Assembly (NCBI GenBank): GCA_013178165.1
Contig: JABLXG010000004.1
Coordinates: 310,001-374,000 of the forward strand
Direction: 5' to 3'
DNA length: 64,000 nucleotides
DNA from: Anaerolineae bacterium
GTDB taxonomy: Bacteria; Chloroflexota; Anaerolineae; Aggregatilineales; Ch27
In this document: positions 26,662 through 35,301 of the stretch, in pieces
Position numbering within the stretch: position 1 is the first letter of the stretch
Layout: each line of letters begins with the position of its first letter
Notes under the pieces: generated by a model
The model's input: the letters and a program-made list of their open reading frames with translations, nothing else
Told to the model about the DNA's origin: nothing
The model's database searches: none
Program-made: the position numbers and the translations under genes

Positions 26662-27888
26662 ATGGCACGCAGATCTGCAGTGGTCCTGATTGTGGCGGCC
26701 GCCATGCTGCTGGCTGCAACAGGCGGCTTTGCCCAGGGTGAGGAATTTGTCTTCGGTATGGTTCTTGTCGGGCCGCGCAACGATCATGGCTGGAGCGAGG
26801 CCCACTATACCGCCGGGCAGTATGTCGAGCAGCAGGTGCCCGGTACGCGGATGGTCTTCTTTGAGAGCCTGAACCCCGCTGATGCGCCAGAAACCACCCT
26901 GGAGCAGGTGGTGGAGGAGATGCTGGCTGAAGGGGCCAAGGTGATCTTCACCACATCCGACGAATTCGAGGAAGATACGCTGTTTGTGGCTCAGAAGTAT
27001 CCGGACACCATCTTCGTTAATGTTTCCGGCGATGACGCCCTGACTGGGGAAGCGCCCGCCAACCTGAGCAATGTGATGGGCAACATGGAACTGGGTAAGC
27101 AGATTGCGGGCTGCGCTGCGGCGCTGGCCACCGAGACTGGCAAGCTCGGTTATCTTGGCCCGCTGATCAACTTTGAAACCCGCCGTCTGGCTGCCAGTGT
27201 TTACCTGGGCGCTCGTTACTGCTACGAGCATTATCGCGGCGGCGATCCTGACGACCTGAGCATGACGGTCACCTGGATCGGCTTCTGGTTCAACATCCCC
27301 GGCGTGACCCTTGACCCGACTGAGGAGACGCAGCGCTTCTTTGATGGTGGGGCGGATGTCGTGATCAGCGGCATCGATACCACTGAGGCGCTGGTGGTCG
27401 CCGGTCAGCGAGCTGCAGAAGGCGCAAAGGTGTGGGCGATCCCCTACGATTATGAAGGCGCCTGCGCGGGTGCGCCGGAGGTCTGCCTGGGCGTCCCGTA
27501 CTTCAACTGGGGCCCGGCGTATGTCCAGGTTGTTGAGGCTGTCAAGAACGGCACTTACGAGCAGTTCTGGAACTGGAACCCGCCGTACTTTGAGGACATC
27601 AGCGACAACGACAAGACGGCGGTCGGCTGGGTTAATGGCGACGCCCTGACCGAGGAACAGGCCGCCCAGCTGGATGAATTCATCGCCATGCTGGCAGAGA
27701 CTGATCCCGGTGTCCTGACGGCGGAGAACATCGACGACGAAGGCAAGCAGATCGGCCTGTGGGTGGGGCCGCTGGCGCTGCAGGATGGCACGGTGCTGGC
27801 TGAAGAAGGCGAGATTGTCCCGCCGCGCTCGGTCTGGTACCTGGAGCAACTCCTGCAGGGTATGACGGGCGATAGCTCCGCGCAGTAG
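26662..27888 (+). CDS. BMP-family nucleoside ABC transporter substrate-binding protein
   Basis: A 408-residue extracytoplasmic binding protein of the BmpA/PnrA family, whose studied members bind purine nucleosides. The signal peptide covers about 1-25 and ends GGFAQG. There is no lipobox Cys, so it is probably cleaved by signal peptidase I. The mature start FVFGMVLVGPRNDHGWSEAHYTAG has the family D-x-G-W/F motif. Also visible are VIFTTSDEFEEDTLFVAQKYPD and a C-terminal QAAQLDEFIAML-like helix. First gene of a four-gene importer. A perfect hairpin follows the stop and probably sets its abundance over the membrane subunits. Confidence 0.9.
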   Translation: MARRSAVVLIVAAAMLLAATGGFAQGEEFVFGMVLVGPRNDHGWSEAHYTAGQYVEQQVPGTRMVFFESLNPADAPETTLEQVVEEMLAEGAKVIFTTSDEFEEDTLFVAQKYPDTIFVNVSGDDALTGEAPANLSNVMGNMELGKQIAGCAAALATETGKLGYLGPLINFETRRLAASVYLGARYCYEHYRGGDPDDLSMTVTWIGFWFNIPGVTLDPTEETQRFFDGGADVVISGIDTTEALVVAGQRAAEGAKVWAIPYDYEGACAGAPEVCLGVPYFNWGPAYVQVVEAVKNGTYEQFWNWNPPYFEDISDNDKTAVGWVNGDALTEEQAAQLDEFIAMLAETDPGVLTAENIDDEGKQIGLWVGPLALQDGTVLAEEGEIVPPRSVWYLEQLLQGMTGDSSAQ

Positions 27889-27909
27889 CGATCACAGGGT
27901 TCGAGAGGA

Positions 27910-27943
27910 GGGCGACCACCTTCGCGGGTGGTCGCCCTGTTTA
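27910..27943 (+). terminator. hairpin between binding-protein and ATPase genes (partial terminator or 3' stabiliser)
   Basis: GGGCGACCACC (27910-27920) pairs perfectly with GGTGGTCGCCC (27927-27937) around TTCGCG, followed by TGTTT only. The weak U tract suggests partial termination or protection of the upstream mRNA. Confidence 0.65.
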
Positions 27944-27995
27944 GGCGGAGCGCGCCCCCGCCCGGCTGGCGGCGCATGTTCCTCCAGGAGTCGCG

Positions 27996-29480
27996 ATGAG
28001 CGTTGAGGTACGCCATATCCACAAGACCTTTGGATCAGTCCACGCGAACGACGACATTTCCCTCACTTTTGCTGACGGGCGCATCTACGGCATCCTTGGC
28101 GAAAACGGCGCCGGCAAATCCACATTGATGAAGATTCTCTCCGGCTTTTACCTGGCCGATAGCGGGCAGGTGCTGATCGACGGCCGGCCCGTCCACTACG
28201 ATACACCGCGCGGCGCCATCGAGGTTGGCATTGGGATGCTGGCTCAGGACCCGCTTGATGTCGGCCCCCTGACCGTGCTGGAGAATTTCGTCTACGGTCA
28301 GCCGGTTGGCCCACTGCCGGACTGGCAGGCCGCCCGCCGCCGCTTTACCGAACTGGCTGACCGGCTGGGCTTCAAGCTGGAACCCGATATGCCGGTCGAG
28401 CACCTGAGTATTGGCCAGCGGCAGGAACTGGAGATCGTCCGTCTGCTGGCCCTGGGCGTGCGGGTGCTGATCCTGGACGAGCCGACCACCGGTATCTCTG
28501 CCGAGCAGAAAGGCATCCTGTTCGCTTCCCTGCAGCGGCTGGCGCGGGAAGACGGCCTGACCATCCTGTTTGTGTCCCACAAGCTGGAAGACGTGCTGGA
28601 GTTGTGCGACGAAGTGGCCGTGCTGCGGCTGGGACGGCTGGTCGGGACGGTAGTTCTGCCGGTGACTACTGCCGAACTGGTGGCCATGATGTTCGGCCAG
28701 GTGCTGGCCCCGCCTTCCCGGAGGGCGGTGACGCCGGGTGATACGGTTCTGGAAGTACGGGACCTGTTCATGGCCAGCGAGCGTGTGGTTATGCGCGATT
28801 GCCAGGTCTGTGTGCGGGCCGGCGAGGTTGTCGGGCTGGCCGGGCTGGACGGCAGCGGCCAGCAGTTGCTGACACGAGCCTGTGTCGGTCTGGCCCGTCC
28901 GCTGGGCGGGCGTGTGATCATTAACGGCGTGGATATGACCGGCCGGCCGTACCGCGATTTTCTGGCGGCGGGGGTGAGCTTTGGCGCGGCGGGCCGCCTG
29001 GAAGAAGGACTGGTCGCCGGTTTGACCCTGGCCGAACACTTCATCCTCACCGACGCAGGGCAGGGCTGGTGGATCGACCGCGAGCGCGGGCAGCGGATTG
29101 CCAAGGAACGGATCGCCCATTACCGGATCATGGGGCGGCCCGACAGCCCGATCGAGACGCTTTCCGGCGGCAATCAACAACGGGTGCTGATGGCCCTGAT
29201 CCCACCTGCGCCGCGTCTGCTGGTGCTGGAGCATCCGACTCGCGGCCTGGACGTGGAATCGGCACGCTGGATTTGGGAGCAAATCCTGGCTCGTTGCGCT
29301 GCTGGCACTGCCGTGCTGTTCACATCTGCCGATCTGGATGAACTGGTGACCTACAGCGACCGGATTCTGGTCTTCTACGCCGGGCAGGTTACTGAAGTGC
29401 CCGATGCCCGATCGGTCACCGTAGACGAACTGGGGCACCTGATCGGCGGCCAGCGGGTGGGGGAGGAGACAGGACGATGA
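27996..29480 (+). CDS. nucleoside ABC transporter ATP-binding protein (tandem ATPase)
   Basis: A 494-residue protein with two fused ATPase domains, as in RbsA/NupA-type importers. The first domain has Walker A G-E-N-G-A-G-K-S-T near 39, LSIGQRQELEIV signature and Walker B VLILDEPTTGIS. The second has a degenerate phosphate loop (GLAGLDGSGQQLL), LSGGNQQRVLMAL signature and LLVLEHPTRGLDVE, in which the Walker B Asp and Glu read Glu and His. Asymmetric sites like these are normal for the family. Overlaps the next gene by four bases. Confidence 0.93.
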   Translation: MSVEVRHIHKTFGSVHANDDISLTFADGRIYGILGENGAGKSTLMKILSGFYLADSGQVLIDGRPVHYDTPRGAIEVGIGMLAQDPLDVGPLTVLENFVYGQPVGPLPDWQAARRRFTELADRLGFKLEPDMPVEHLSIGQRQELEIVRLLALGVRVLILDEPTTGISAEQKGILFASLQRLAREDGLTILFVSHKLEDVLELCDEVAVLRLGRLVGTVVLPVTTAELVAMMFGQVLAPPSRRAVTPGDTVLEVRDLFMASERVVMRDCQVCVRAGEVVGLAGLDGSGQQLLTRACVGLARPLGGRVIINGVDMTGRPYRDFLAAGVSFGAAGRLEEGLVAGLTLAEHFILTDAGQGWWIDRERGQRIAKERIAHYRIMGRPDSPIETLSGGNQQRVLMALIPPAPRLLVLEHPTRGLDVESARWIWEQILARCAAGTAVLFTSADLDELVTYSDRILVFYAGQVTEVPDARSVTVDELGHLIGGQRVGEETGR

Positions 29481-30589
29481 CGAGGAGTTCGTTGCTAGGA
29501 CAGCGGGCGCTGGCGCTGGGCATCGGCCTGGCCTCGATTGCCGTTTCGCTGTTGCTCACCGCGCTGATCATCCTGGCGGTGGGCGCTTCCCCGCTGGAAG
29601 TGTTCAACAAGGTGACGGAAGGCATTGGCCTGACCCCGACCGGCCTGGATATAGTGCGCTTCTCCGGTGTGGTCAACTTCTGGATTCCGCTGATGTTTGT
29701 CTGCACTGGTCTGCTGGTAACCTTTACGGCCGGACTGTGGAATATCGGCGTGGAAGGCCAGATGATGTTCGGCGCGGTGTGTGCAACCTGGGTGGCGCAG
29801 GAGGTTTTTCTGCCGACGGTTATTCAGGTGCCGCTGGAGATGCTGGCGGCAGCACTGGGTGGGGCGTTCTGGGCGGCGCTGACCGGCCTGCTTAAGACAC
29901 GGGGCGGTGTGCATGAGATTTTCGGCGGCGTGGCCATGAACAACCTGGCAAATATCTTCAGCATCTACCTGATTTCCGGCCCCTGGGGCAACCAGGGCGG
30001 GCAGGCGACGCCGCCCTTCCGCCCTGAGACGCTGCTGCTGCCGATAAGCAGCGAGTTTCGGGTCAGCGCAGCGGCGCTGATCGTGATGGTGGTCGCTTTT
30101 GGCGGGATATTCCTGGCGCTTTCCGGGACGCGTTGGGGGCTGGAACTGAAGGCGCAGGGACACAGCCAGCGGTCGGCCCTGCTGCTGGGCGTGCCGGTAG
30201 AGCGCAATGTGCTGCTGGCGATGGCGCTATGCGGCTTTATGGCCGGGCTGGCCGGATCGGTGCGCGTGCTGTTCACGTATGGCAATCTGCGCCCGCTGGT
30301 TAGCGGCGGGATTGGCTTCCTGGGGCTGCTGGTGGTGCTGTTGACCGGGACACGGGCACTGTGGGCGCCACCGATCGCCTTCTTCTTCGCGGCTATTCTG
30401 GGCGGTAGCACGCGCCTGAAGATCGCTCTGCAGCTTGATCAGAGCCTGGCCGGGGTGGTGCAGGGCATCCTGGTGCTGATGGTCATCCTGGCTAACGGTG
30501 TGCGCGGGCGGCTGCACGGCAGACATCCGGTACAGGCCCCTGAAGCAAGCGCAAGTCTGGAAGCGGAGGAGGCAGCGATTCATGGATAG
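29477..30589 (+). CDS. nucleoside ABC transporter permease (BPD_transp_2 family)
   Basis: A 370-residue membrane protein with about eight to ten helices, of the branched-chain/ribose/nucleoside permease family. The typical phrases are VEGQMMFGA (about 93) and GGVHEIFGGVAMNNLA (about 140), the latter next to the coupling-loop region. ATGA overlap with the ATPase start codon region indicates coupled translation. The C-terminal tail is hydrophilic. Pairs with the next permease. Confidence 0.9.
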   Translation: MTRSSLLGQRALALGIGLASIAVSLLLTALIILAVGASPLEVFNKVTEGIGLTPTGLDIVRFSGVVNFWIPLMFVCTGLLVTFTAGLWNIGVEGQMMFGAVCATWVAQEVFLPTVIQVPLEMLAAALGGAFWAALTGLLKTRGGVHEIFGGVAMNNLANIFSIYLISGPWGNQGGQATPPFRPETLLLPISSEFRVSAAALIVMVVAFGGIFLALSGTRWGLELKAQGHSQRSALLLGVPVERNVLLAMALCGFMAGLAGSVRVLFTYGNLRPLVSGGIGFLGLLVVLLTGTRALWAPPIAFFFAAILGGSTRLKIALQLDQSLAGVVQGILVLMVILANGVRGRLHGRHPVQAPEASASLEAEEAAIHG

Positions 30590-31553
30590 CGAACTGGCCC
30601 GCGTTCTGGGGTCTGTGGTGGCCAATGCCACGCCACTGGTGATCGCCAGCCTGGGCGAAACCATCACCGAACGGGTTGGCGTGATCAACCTGTCGCTGGA
30701 TGGCAGCCTGCAGCTGGCAGCGATGGTGGCTTTTGTGGCCGCGTATGCTTCCGGCAATGCTATGCTGGGGCTGGCGGCGGGACTGATCGCCGGGCTGCTG
30801 GTGGCGCTGCTGATTCTGTTCTCCAACATCGCGTTGCGGCAGGATCAGGTGGCGGTGGGGTTTGTCCTGACCCTGCTGGCCGCCGATCTGGCGCAGTTCC
30901 TCGGCCAGAACTATACCCGTATCCCCGGCCCAACCTTCCCGACCATACCGATCCCGCTGCTCCGCGATATCCCCTTCCTGGGGACTGTGTTCTTCAACCA
31001 CAACGCGCTGGTGTACTTTAGCTTCATTCTGCTGTTTACTACGTGGTTTGTCATGTACCGGACGCGCTGGGGGCTGGCGTTGCGTGCGGTCGGGGAGCGC
31101 CCGGCGGCGGCCTTCGCCCGCGGCACGAACGTGACGCGCACGCGCTACCTGTACACGGCCATCGGCGGGGCACTGGTGGGTGTGGCCGGGGCCAGCTATT
31201 CCCTGGCGATCAAGGCTGGCTGGGCTAACCCGGCGGTGATGCGCGGCGACGGCTGGATCGCCCTGGCGATCGTGATCTTTGGCGGCTGGCACCCGCTGCG
31301 TGTCGCCTTCGGCGCATACCTGTTCACCGGCCTGCGTGCGCTGGCCAGCACCATCCAGCAGACGACCGAATTCCCGCTGGTGCTGGTCAATGCGGTGCCC
31401 TGGGTGCTGATGATCCTGACTCTGTTGCTGGTCTCCAGCGGTCTGGTGGACCGGCTGATGCTACTCTCACCGCCCTGGGCGCAACGGTTGTTGCGCAACT
31501 TCCTGCGCTCGGCCCCGCCGGTGGCGCTGGGCACGCAGTTCACACGGGAGTGA
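30582..31553 (+). CDS. nucleoside ABC transporter permease (BPD_transp_2 family)
   Basis: A 323-residue permease. ATG 30582 overlaps the previous stop by eight bases and has GGAGGAGG upstream. The family N terminus IASLGETITERVGVINLSLDG is intact, and VAGASYSLAIKAGW and WIALAIVIFGGW near residues 210-240 match YufQ-type nucleoside permeases. Last gene of the importer; together with the binding protein, ATPase and first permease it makes a complete BMP-type system. Confidence 0.9.
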   Translation: MDSELARVLGSVVANATPLVIASLGETITERVGVINLSLDGSLQLAAMVAFVAAYASGNAMLGLAAGLIAGLLVALLILFSNIALRQDQVAVGFVLTLLAADLAQFLGQNYTRIPGPTFPTIPIPLLRDIPFLGTVFFNHNALVYFSFILLFTTWFVMYRTRWGLALRAVGERPAAAFARGTNVTRTRYLYTAIGGALVGVAGASYSLAIKAGWANPAVMRGDGWIALAIVIFGGWHPLRVAFGAYLFTGLRALASTIQQTTEFPLVLVNAVPWVLMILTLLLVSSGLVDRLMLLSPPWAQRLLRNFLRSAPPVALGTQFTRE

Positions 31554-31630
31554 TTCAACGGAGCCGCATTTGTTCAGCGGGGCTGGCAGAATCACCGGGC
31601 GGCGGTCAGGTTGGCTGCTGGCCGCTGCTC

Positions 31631-31660
31631 TTGTTATGGGGGCGCGGATCGGGCTATAAT
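31631..31660 (+). promoter_or_regulatory. promoter of the interrupted AlkZ-related gene
   Basis: TTGTTA (31631-31636), 18 bases, perfect TATAAT (31655-31660), 46 bases before ATG 31706. Confidence 0.6.
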
Positions 31661-31705
31661 GATTTGTACATTTGTTCTGATCGTGCGGGGAGAGGTGTGG
31701 GTGGC

Positions 31706-32590
31706 ATGTTGACCCTGGAGGGCAACTGGATCGCCGCCGAGCGCGATCACCGCTATCGGCGCACACCGGAGCGCCGGGTAAGGAGCATCGACGACGCTGA
31801 GGTATTCATCAACGAGGTCGGCTTTGCGTTCCTGTGGCCGATCAAGGGGGTGGAGGCGCCCAATCTGTTTCAGGCGATCGCCGGGCGGGAGCGCGATGTG
31901 CCGATGGCCCACGACGATCCGGACAACAACCTGTGCTGGGGCTGGAAGGATCAATCGCTGGGCGGACGGCGCTGGTACTATGCCAAGTTGTTGCGCCGCA
32001 AGGCCACGCTGATCGCCCCGCGCCTGTAGGCGGCCTTCTACGCGCTGACCCGCAACTACGGCGACCTGCACGACTACCTGGAGCAGGTGCGCGACGGCGT
32101 GATGACCCACGAGGCCCGTCTGATCTACGAAGCGTTGCTTGACCTGGGGCCGCTGGGGACGGTGGCGCTGCGCAAGGCAACTGGCATGGCCGCCGAGGCC
32201 AACAAGACGCGATTCGAGCGCGGGCTGGTGGAGCTACAGATCGATATGAAAGTGCTGCCGGTTGGCGTGGCGGAGGAAGGCGCGTGGCGCTATAGCTTTA
32301 TCTACGATATCCCCATGCGCCGCTACCCGGAGCTGCCGCTGCAGGCCCGCCAGATCGGGAGCGCGGAGGCGTGGCGGCTGCTGGTCGGCGCATATGTCGA
32401 CGCCGTGATTGCTGCCACGACCCGCCAGATCGCCCAGATCTTCCACATTTTTGAGCCGACCACCCGCGAACTGGAGCGCGCGCTAGACGCTCTGGCGGCC
32501 GCCGGGCGGATTGAGCCGGTCCGCCTGCCCGGTGGGAAGGCAAGCACTCCAACCGGTTGGGTCTCCACTGCCGCGATCAGGGTTAGCTAA
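31706..32590 (+). pseudogene. AlkZ-related winged-helix protein, interrupted by an in-frame TAG
   Basis: From ATG 31706 (GGGAGAGG upstream) the frame runs 107 codons to TAG at 32027-32029. It then continues in the same frame, with no indel, for 187 more codons to TAA at 32590. Joined, the 294-residue product looks like the AlkZ-related family, relatives of winged-helix DNA glycosylases. The first part has EVGFAFLWPIKGVEAPNLF and CWGWKD; the second begins AAFYALTRNYGDLHDYL, helical and well conserved in style. Both sides keep the same codon bias, which suggests a recent nonsense change, a sequencing error or readthrough. A good promoter precedes it. Confidence 0.75.
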
Positions 32591-32619
32591 CGCCCGGCTG
32601 TCGTGCTCGTTGTTGCGGG

Positions 32620-33636
32620 CTATTCGTCGAACAGCGCGCCGACGCTGCGACCCTCATGGGCGCGGATGATCACCTCCGCCAGCAGTGGCGCGACCGAAAG
32701 CACAGTCATGTTGGGCAGCCGCTTTTCCTCCGGGATGTGCACCGTGTTGGTGGTGATGATTTCCTTCAGTTCCAGCTGGCGCAGACGTTCCACGGCCGGG
32801 CCGCTGAGGATGGCGTGGGTGAAGGCGAGGTAAATGTCCTTGGCGCCATGCTTGCGCAGGACTTCCACGGCATTGACCACGCTGCTGCCGGTATTGACCT
32901 CATCATCCACCAGGACGACGTTGCGGTCGCTCACATCGCCGATTAGCGCCAGAAGCTGGGGTTTTTCCTTGTTGTCCGAACGACGCTTTTCCACGAAGGC
33001 CAGCGGGCAGTTGAGGCGGTTGGCGTAATCGCGGGCGCGCTTGGCAAAACCCAGGTCAGTCGTGCTGACGGCGACGTTGGGGATATGGCGGTCGAGCAGG
33101 TAGTCGCTGAGCAGGAAGAACGCCGTAAGCACGTCGCCGGGGATCTTAAAGAAGCCCTGAATCTGGCCAGAGTGCAGATCGATGGTGATGTAGCGATCTG
33201 CCCCGGCGGTTTCGATCAGATCGGCGATCAGGCGGGCGGTAATCGGGACACGTGGCTGATCTTTCTTGTCGGAACGGGCGTAGGTCAGGTAGGGAATAAC
33301 CACGGTGATCCGGCCAGCCGAGTCGCGCTTGAACGTGTCGATCATGATCAGCATTTCCATGATATTGTCGCTGACTGGCGTGCTCATCGACTGTACCAGG
33401 TAGACATCCTGGCCGCGGACGCTTTCCTCCAGCTTGACGAAGATGTTCTCGTTGGAGAACATGGTGCGGGTGTAGTTGCCCGGCTCCAGGCTAAGGTATT
33501 CGCAGATTTCGCGGCCCAGTTCCTGGCTGGCCGATCCACAGAATAGCTTGATTTCGCCGTAGAGGTTGCTCTCGTGACGCGGTTGATACTTACGATAGAA
33601 CTTGGTTCCGGGGACTTTTTGCGCCCTGCCAATCAT
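32620..33636 (-). CDS. prs: ribose-phosphate pyrophosphokinase (PRPP synthetase)
   Basis: Makes PRPP from ribose 5-phosphate and ATP for nucleotide, His and Trp synthesis. It has 338 residues, slightly longer than the usual ~315, mainly from the N-terminal extension. GGAGGAG lies 11 bases before ATG 33636. Motifs: LFCGSASQELGREICEYL, FSNENIFVKLEESVRGQDVYLVQS, YARSDKKDQPRVPITARL, the metal site ITIDLHSGQIQGFF, and a PRPP loop NVVLVDDEVNTGSSV, where VDDxxxTG is conserved although the middle residues differ from the classic form. It follows meaB by 36 bases. Confidence 0.92.
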   Translation of the reverse strand: MIGRAQKVPGTKFYRKYQPRHESNLYGEIKLFCGSASQELGREICEYLSLEPGNYTRTMFSNENIFVKLEESVRGQDVYLVQSMSTPVSDNIMEMLIMIDTFKRDSAGRITVVIPYLTYARSDKKDQPRVPITARLIADLIETAGADRYITIDLHSGQIQGFFKIPGDVLTAFFLLSDYLLDRHIPNVAVSTTDLGFAKRARDYANRLNCPLAFVEKRRSDNKEKPQLLALIGDVSDRNVVLVDDEVNTGSSVVNAVEVLRKHGAKDIYLAFTHAILSGPAVERLRQLELKEIITTNTVHIPEEKRLPNMTVLSVAPLLAEVIIRAHEGRSVGALFDE

Positions 33637-33672
33637 CGGATTCGCTGCTCCTCCACCATGTGAGAGAAGGTG

Positions 33673-34671
33673 TCATCGGTTTCTGAGTAAATAGTCAACG
33701 GCGCTGGCCGGGTCCAGTTCACGCCTGACCAGGCGTGCAATCAGGGACTGCAGGCCGCCGGGATCGATCTGCTGCAACAGTCTGTCCAGTAAAGCGTCGC
33801 GCAGGCGGCTGGCTAGCTCTGCTTCCAGCCGGGTTCGTTCCCGGTCGGCCAGCTGGCCGCTGCGTTGCAGGTGGTCGCGGTGCCGGTCAATAGCAGCGGC
33901 CAGTTCGGCTACGCCGGTGCCGTCTGTAGCAATGGTCTGGATGATCGGAGGCCGCCAGCCGTCCGGTTGCCCATTGTCTGACGGCGTCACAGCGGGCAAT
34001 AGCTGACCATGATGCCAGCGCCGGGGCGGGCGCTCCGCCCCCAGGTCGAGCATCGTCTGCAGGATGCGCACCGTGTTCAGGGCGTCGGGGCGATCGGACT
34101 TGTTGACGACGAGGATATCGGCGATCTCCAGGATGCCAGCTTTGATCGCCTGGATGTCGTCCCCCAGGCCAGGCGCCTCCACGACCAGGGTAGTTTGCGC
34201 CTCGTAGGCGATGTCGACTTCGCTCTGGCCAGCGCCGACTGTCTCAATGAGAATGATGTCAAAGCCGGCAGCGTCCAGCGCCCGGATGGCATCCGCGGTG
34301 GCGCGGGCCAGCCCGCCCAGACTGCCGCGAGTGGCCATACTGCGAATGAAGATACCAGGGTCCCCGGCCAGGTCAACCATCCGGATACGGTCGCCCAGGA
34401 TCGCACCGCCGGAAAACGGGCTGGTGGGATCGACGGCGATGATGCCGACCGTCTGGCCGCGAGCGCGGTAGAACCGGGCCAGGGCGCTGACCAGCGAGCT
34501 TTTGCCCGTGCCGGGTGCGCCGGTCACGCCGATCAGCGCCGCCCGCCCGGTGTGGGAGTACAGCGCGGCCAGCGCCTCCTGCGCCTGCGGGGTTTCGTCC
34601 TCTATGGCGGAGAGAAGTCGGGCCAGCGCCCGCCGGTTGCCCGCCAGAAGCTCGGAGACCAGGGTGGTCAT
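33673..34671 (-). CDS. meaB: methylmalonyl-CoA mutase-associated GTPase MeaB
   Basis: A G3E-type GTPase that guards loading of adenosylcobalamin into methylmalonyl-CoA or related mutases. It has 332 residues. The P-loop is [17 protein letters not shown] near 50; the Switch/Walker-B-like run [18 protein letters not shown] is near 145 and the base-recognition motif NKSD near 193. The C-terminal helical dimerisation arm follows. Its ATG overlaps the stop of the B12-binding subunit gene (ATGA), so the two are translated together. Confidence 0.94.
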   Translation of the reverse strand: MTTLVSELLAGNRRALARLLSAIEDETPQAQEALAALYSHTGRAALIGVTGAPGTGKSSLVSALARFYRARGQTVGIIAVDPTSPFSGGAILGDRIRMVDLAGDPGIFIRSMATRGSLGGLARATADAIRALDAAGFDIILIETVGAGQSEVDIAYEAQTTLVVEAPGLGDDIQAIKAGILEIADILVVNKSDRPDALNTVRILQTMLDLGAERPPRRWHHGQLLPAVTPSDNGQPDGWRPPIIQTIATDGTGVAELAAAIDRHRDHLQRSGQLADRERTRLEAELASRLRDALLDRLLQQIDPGGLQSLIARLVRRELDPASAVDYLLRNR

Positions 34672-35081
34672 GGCCGCTCCGCAGGGGCCTGCATGAAACG
34701 CTCGATGTCAGCGATGATGGTGGCCATACTCGCACCGGGGCCGTAGATTCCGGCGACACCGGCGGCCCGCAGCGCAATGCTATCTTCTTCCGGGATGATC
34801 CCGCCCACGATGACCTTCACGTCTTCCAGACCGGCCGAGCGCAGCAATTCCAGGATGCGCGGCACCAGCACCATGTGCGCGCCGCTGAGGATGCTCAGGC
34901 CGACAACATCCACATCTTCCTGCAGGGCAGCCTCGACGATCATCTCCGGTGTCTGGCGCAGGCCGGTATAGATGACTTCCATCCCGGCGTCGCGCAGGGC
35001 GCGGGCAATGACCTTGGCCCCGCGATCGTGGCCGTCCAGGCCCGGCTTGGCGATCAGCACGCGGATCTTGCGGCTGGGCAT
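34668..35081 (-). CDS. B12-binding subunit of a methylmalonyl-CoA-type mutase
   Basis: A 137-residue stand-alone cobalamin-binding domain. ATG 35081 has GGGGGTG upstream and starts the domain directly. The cobalt-ligand motif D-G-H-D-R-G is near residue 15, followed by [14 protein letters not shown] and [11 protein letters not shown], all typical of the small subunit or C-terminal domain of methylmalonyl-CoA mutase. The large catalytic subunit is not in the window. Co-translated with meaB. Confidence 0.93.
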   Translation of the reverse strand: MPSRKIRVLIAKPGLDGHDRGAKVIARALRDAGMEVIYTGLRQTPEMIVEAALQEDVDVVGLSILSGAHMVLVPRILELLRSAGLEDVKVIVGGIIPEEDSIALRAAGVAGIYGPGASMATIIADIERFMQAPAERP

Positions 35082-35108
35082 AGCAGTTGCACCCCCGGTC
35101 ATGACCAA

Positions 35109-35140
35109 ATAAAAAAGCGGCTACCCGTAGCCCCGCTAGT
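35109..35140 (-). terminator. intrinsic terminator in the leader of the mutase operon
   Basis: On the minus strand GGCTA-CGGG-TAGCC with an outer AGC/GCT pair and a two-base bulge, then TTTTTTATTT. It lies only about 30 bases upstream of ATG 35081, in the same direction, so it must be bypassed for expression. Confidence 0.8.
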
Positions 35141-35234
35141 CGGGTCTGAACCACGCAACAAATACAAAAACCAGAGCATTTTCCCGGTCACCGGGGCAGT
35201 ACTTTCCTGCAGGTGATAGCCTGGCATTCAATCC
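35109..35234 (-). ncRNA. structured leader or small RNA upstream of the B12-mutase operon (candidate)
   Basis: Between the TATAAT promoter and the terminator lie about 125 transcribed bases with no gene. The predicted hairpins are CAGG...CCTG, then CCCGG-TGA-CCGGG, a U-rich single-stranded stretch, then the terminator. CCCG (35141-35144 on the plus strand as CGGG) can pair instead with CGGG (35132-35135), and that alternative hairpin would break the terminator stem. A B12-box-like piece near the 5' end is at the wrong end for a known cobalamin riboswitch, so the class, if any, is unidentified. Confidence 0.5.
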
Positions 35235-35240
35235 GTACCT

Positions 35241-35269
35241 ATTATAGCGGGTTTCAGGGCTGCTTGGAA
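35241..35269 (-). promoter_or_regulatory. promoter of the mutase leader
   Basis: Perfect TATAAT (35241-35246) with a weak TTCCAA (35264-35269) 17 bases upstream. The left end of the IS element begins only nine bases further, so the original upstream region was separated by the insertion. Confidence 0.55.
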
Positions 35270-35277
35270 CCCGCCGC

Positions 35278-35301
35278 ATTCTCTCAAGGCAAATGCGACT
35301 C
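35278..35301. repeat. left terminal inverted repeat of the IS
   Basis: Pairs with 36196-36217: the inner AAATGCGACTC and outer ATTCTC are shared in inverted orientation. The transposase stop codon lies inside it. Confidence 0.8.

Noticed and set aside
35109-35234. Reading the mutase leader as a cobalamin riboswitch
   Set aside because: The B12-box-like bases are near the 5' end instead of the 3' end, and the other conserved core blocks are missing.
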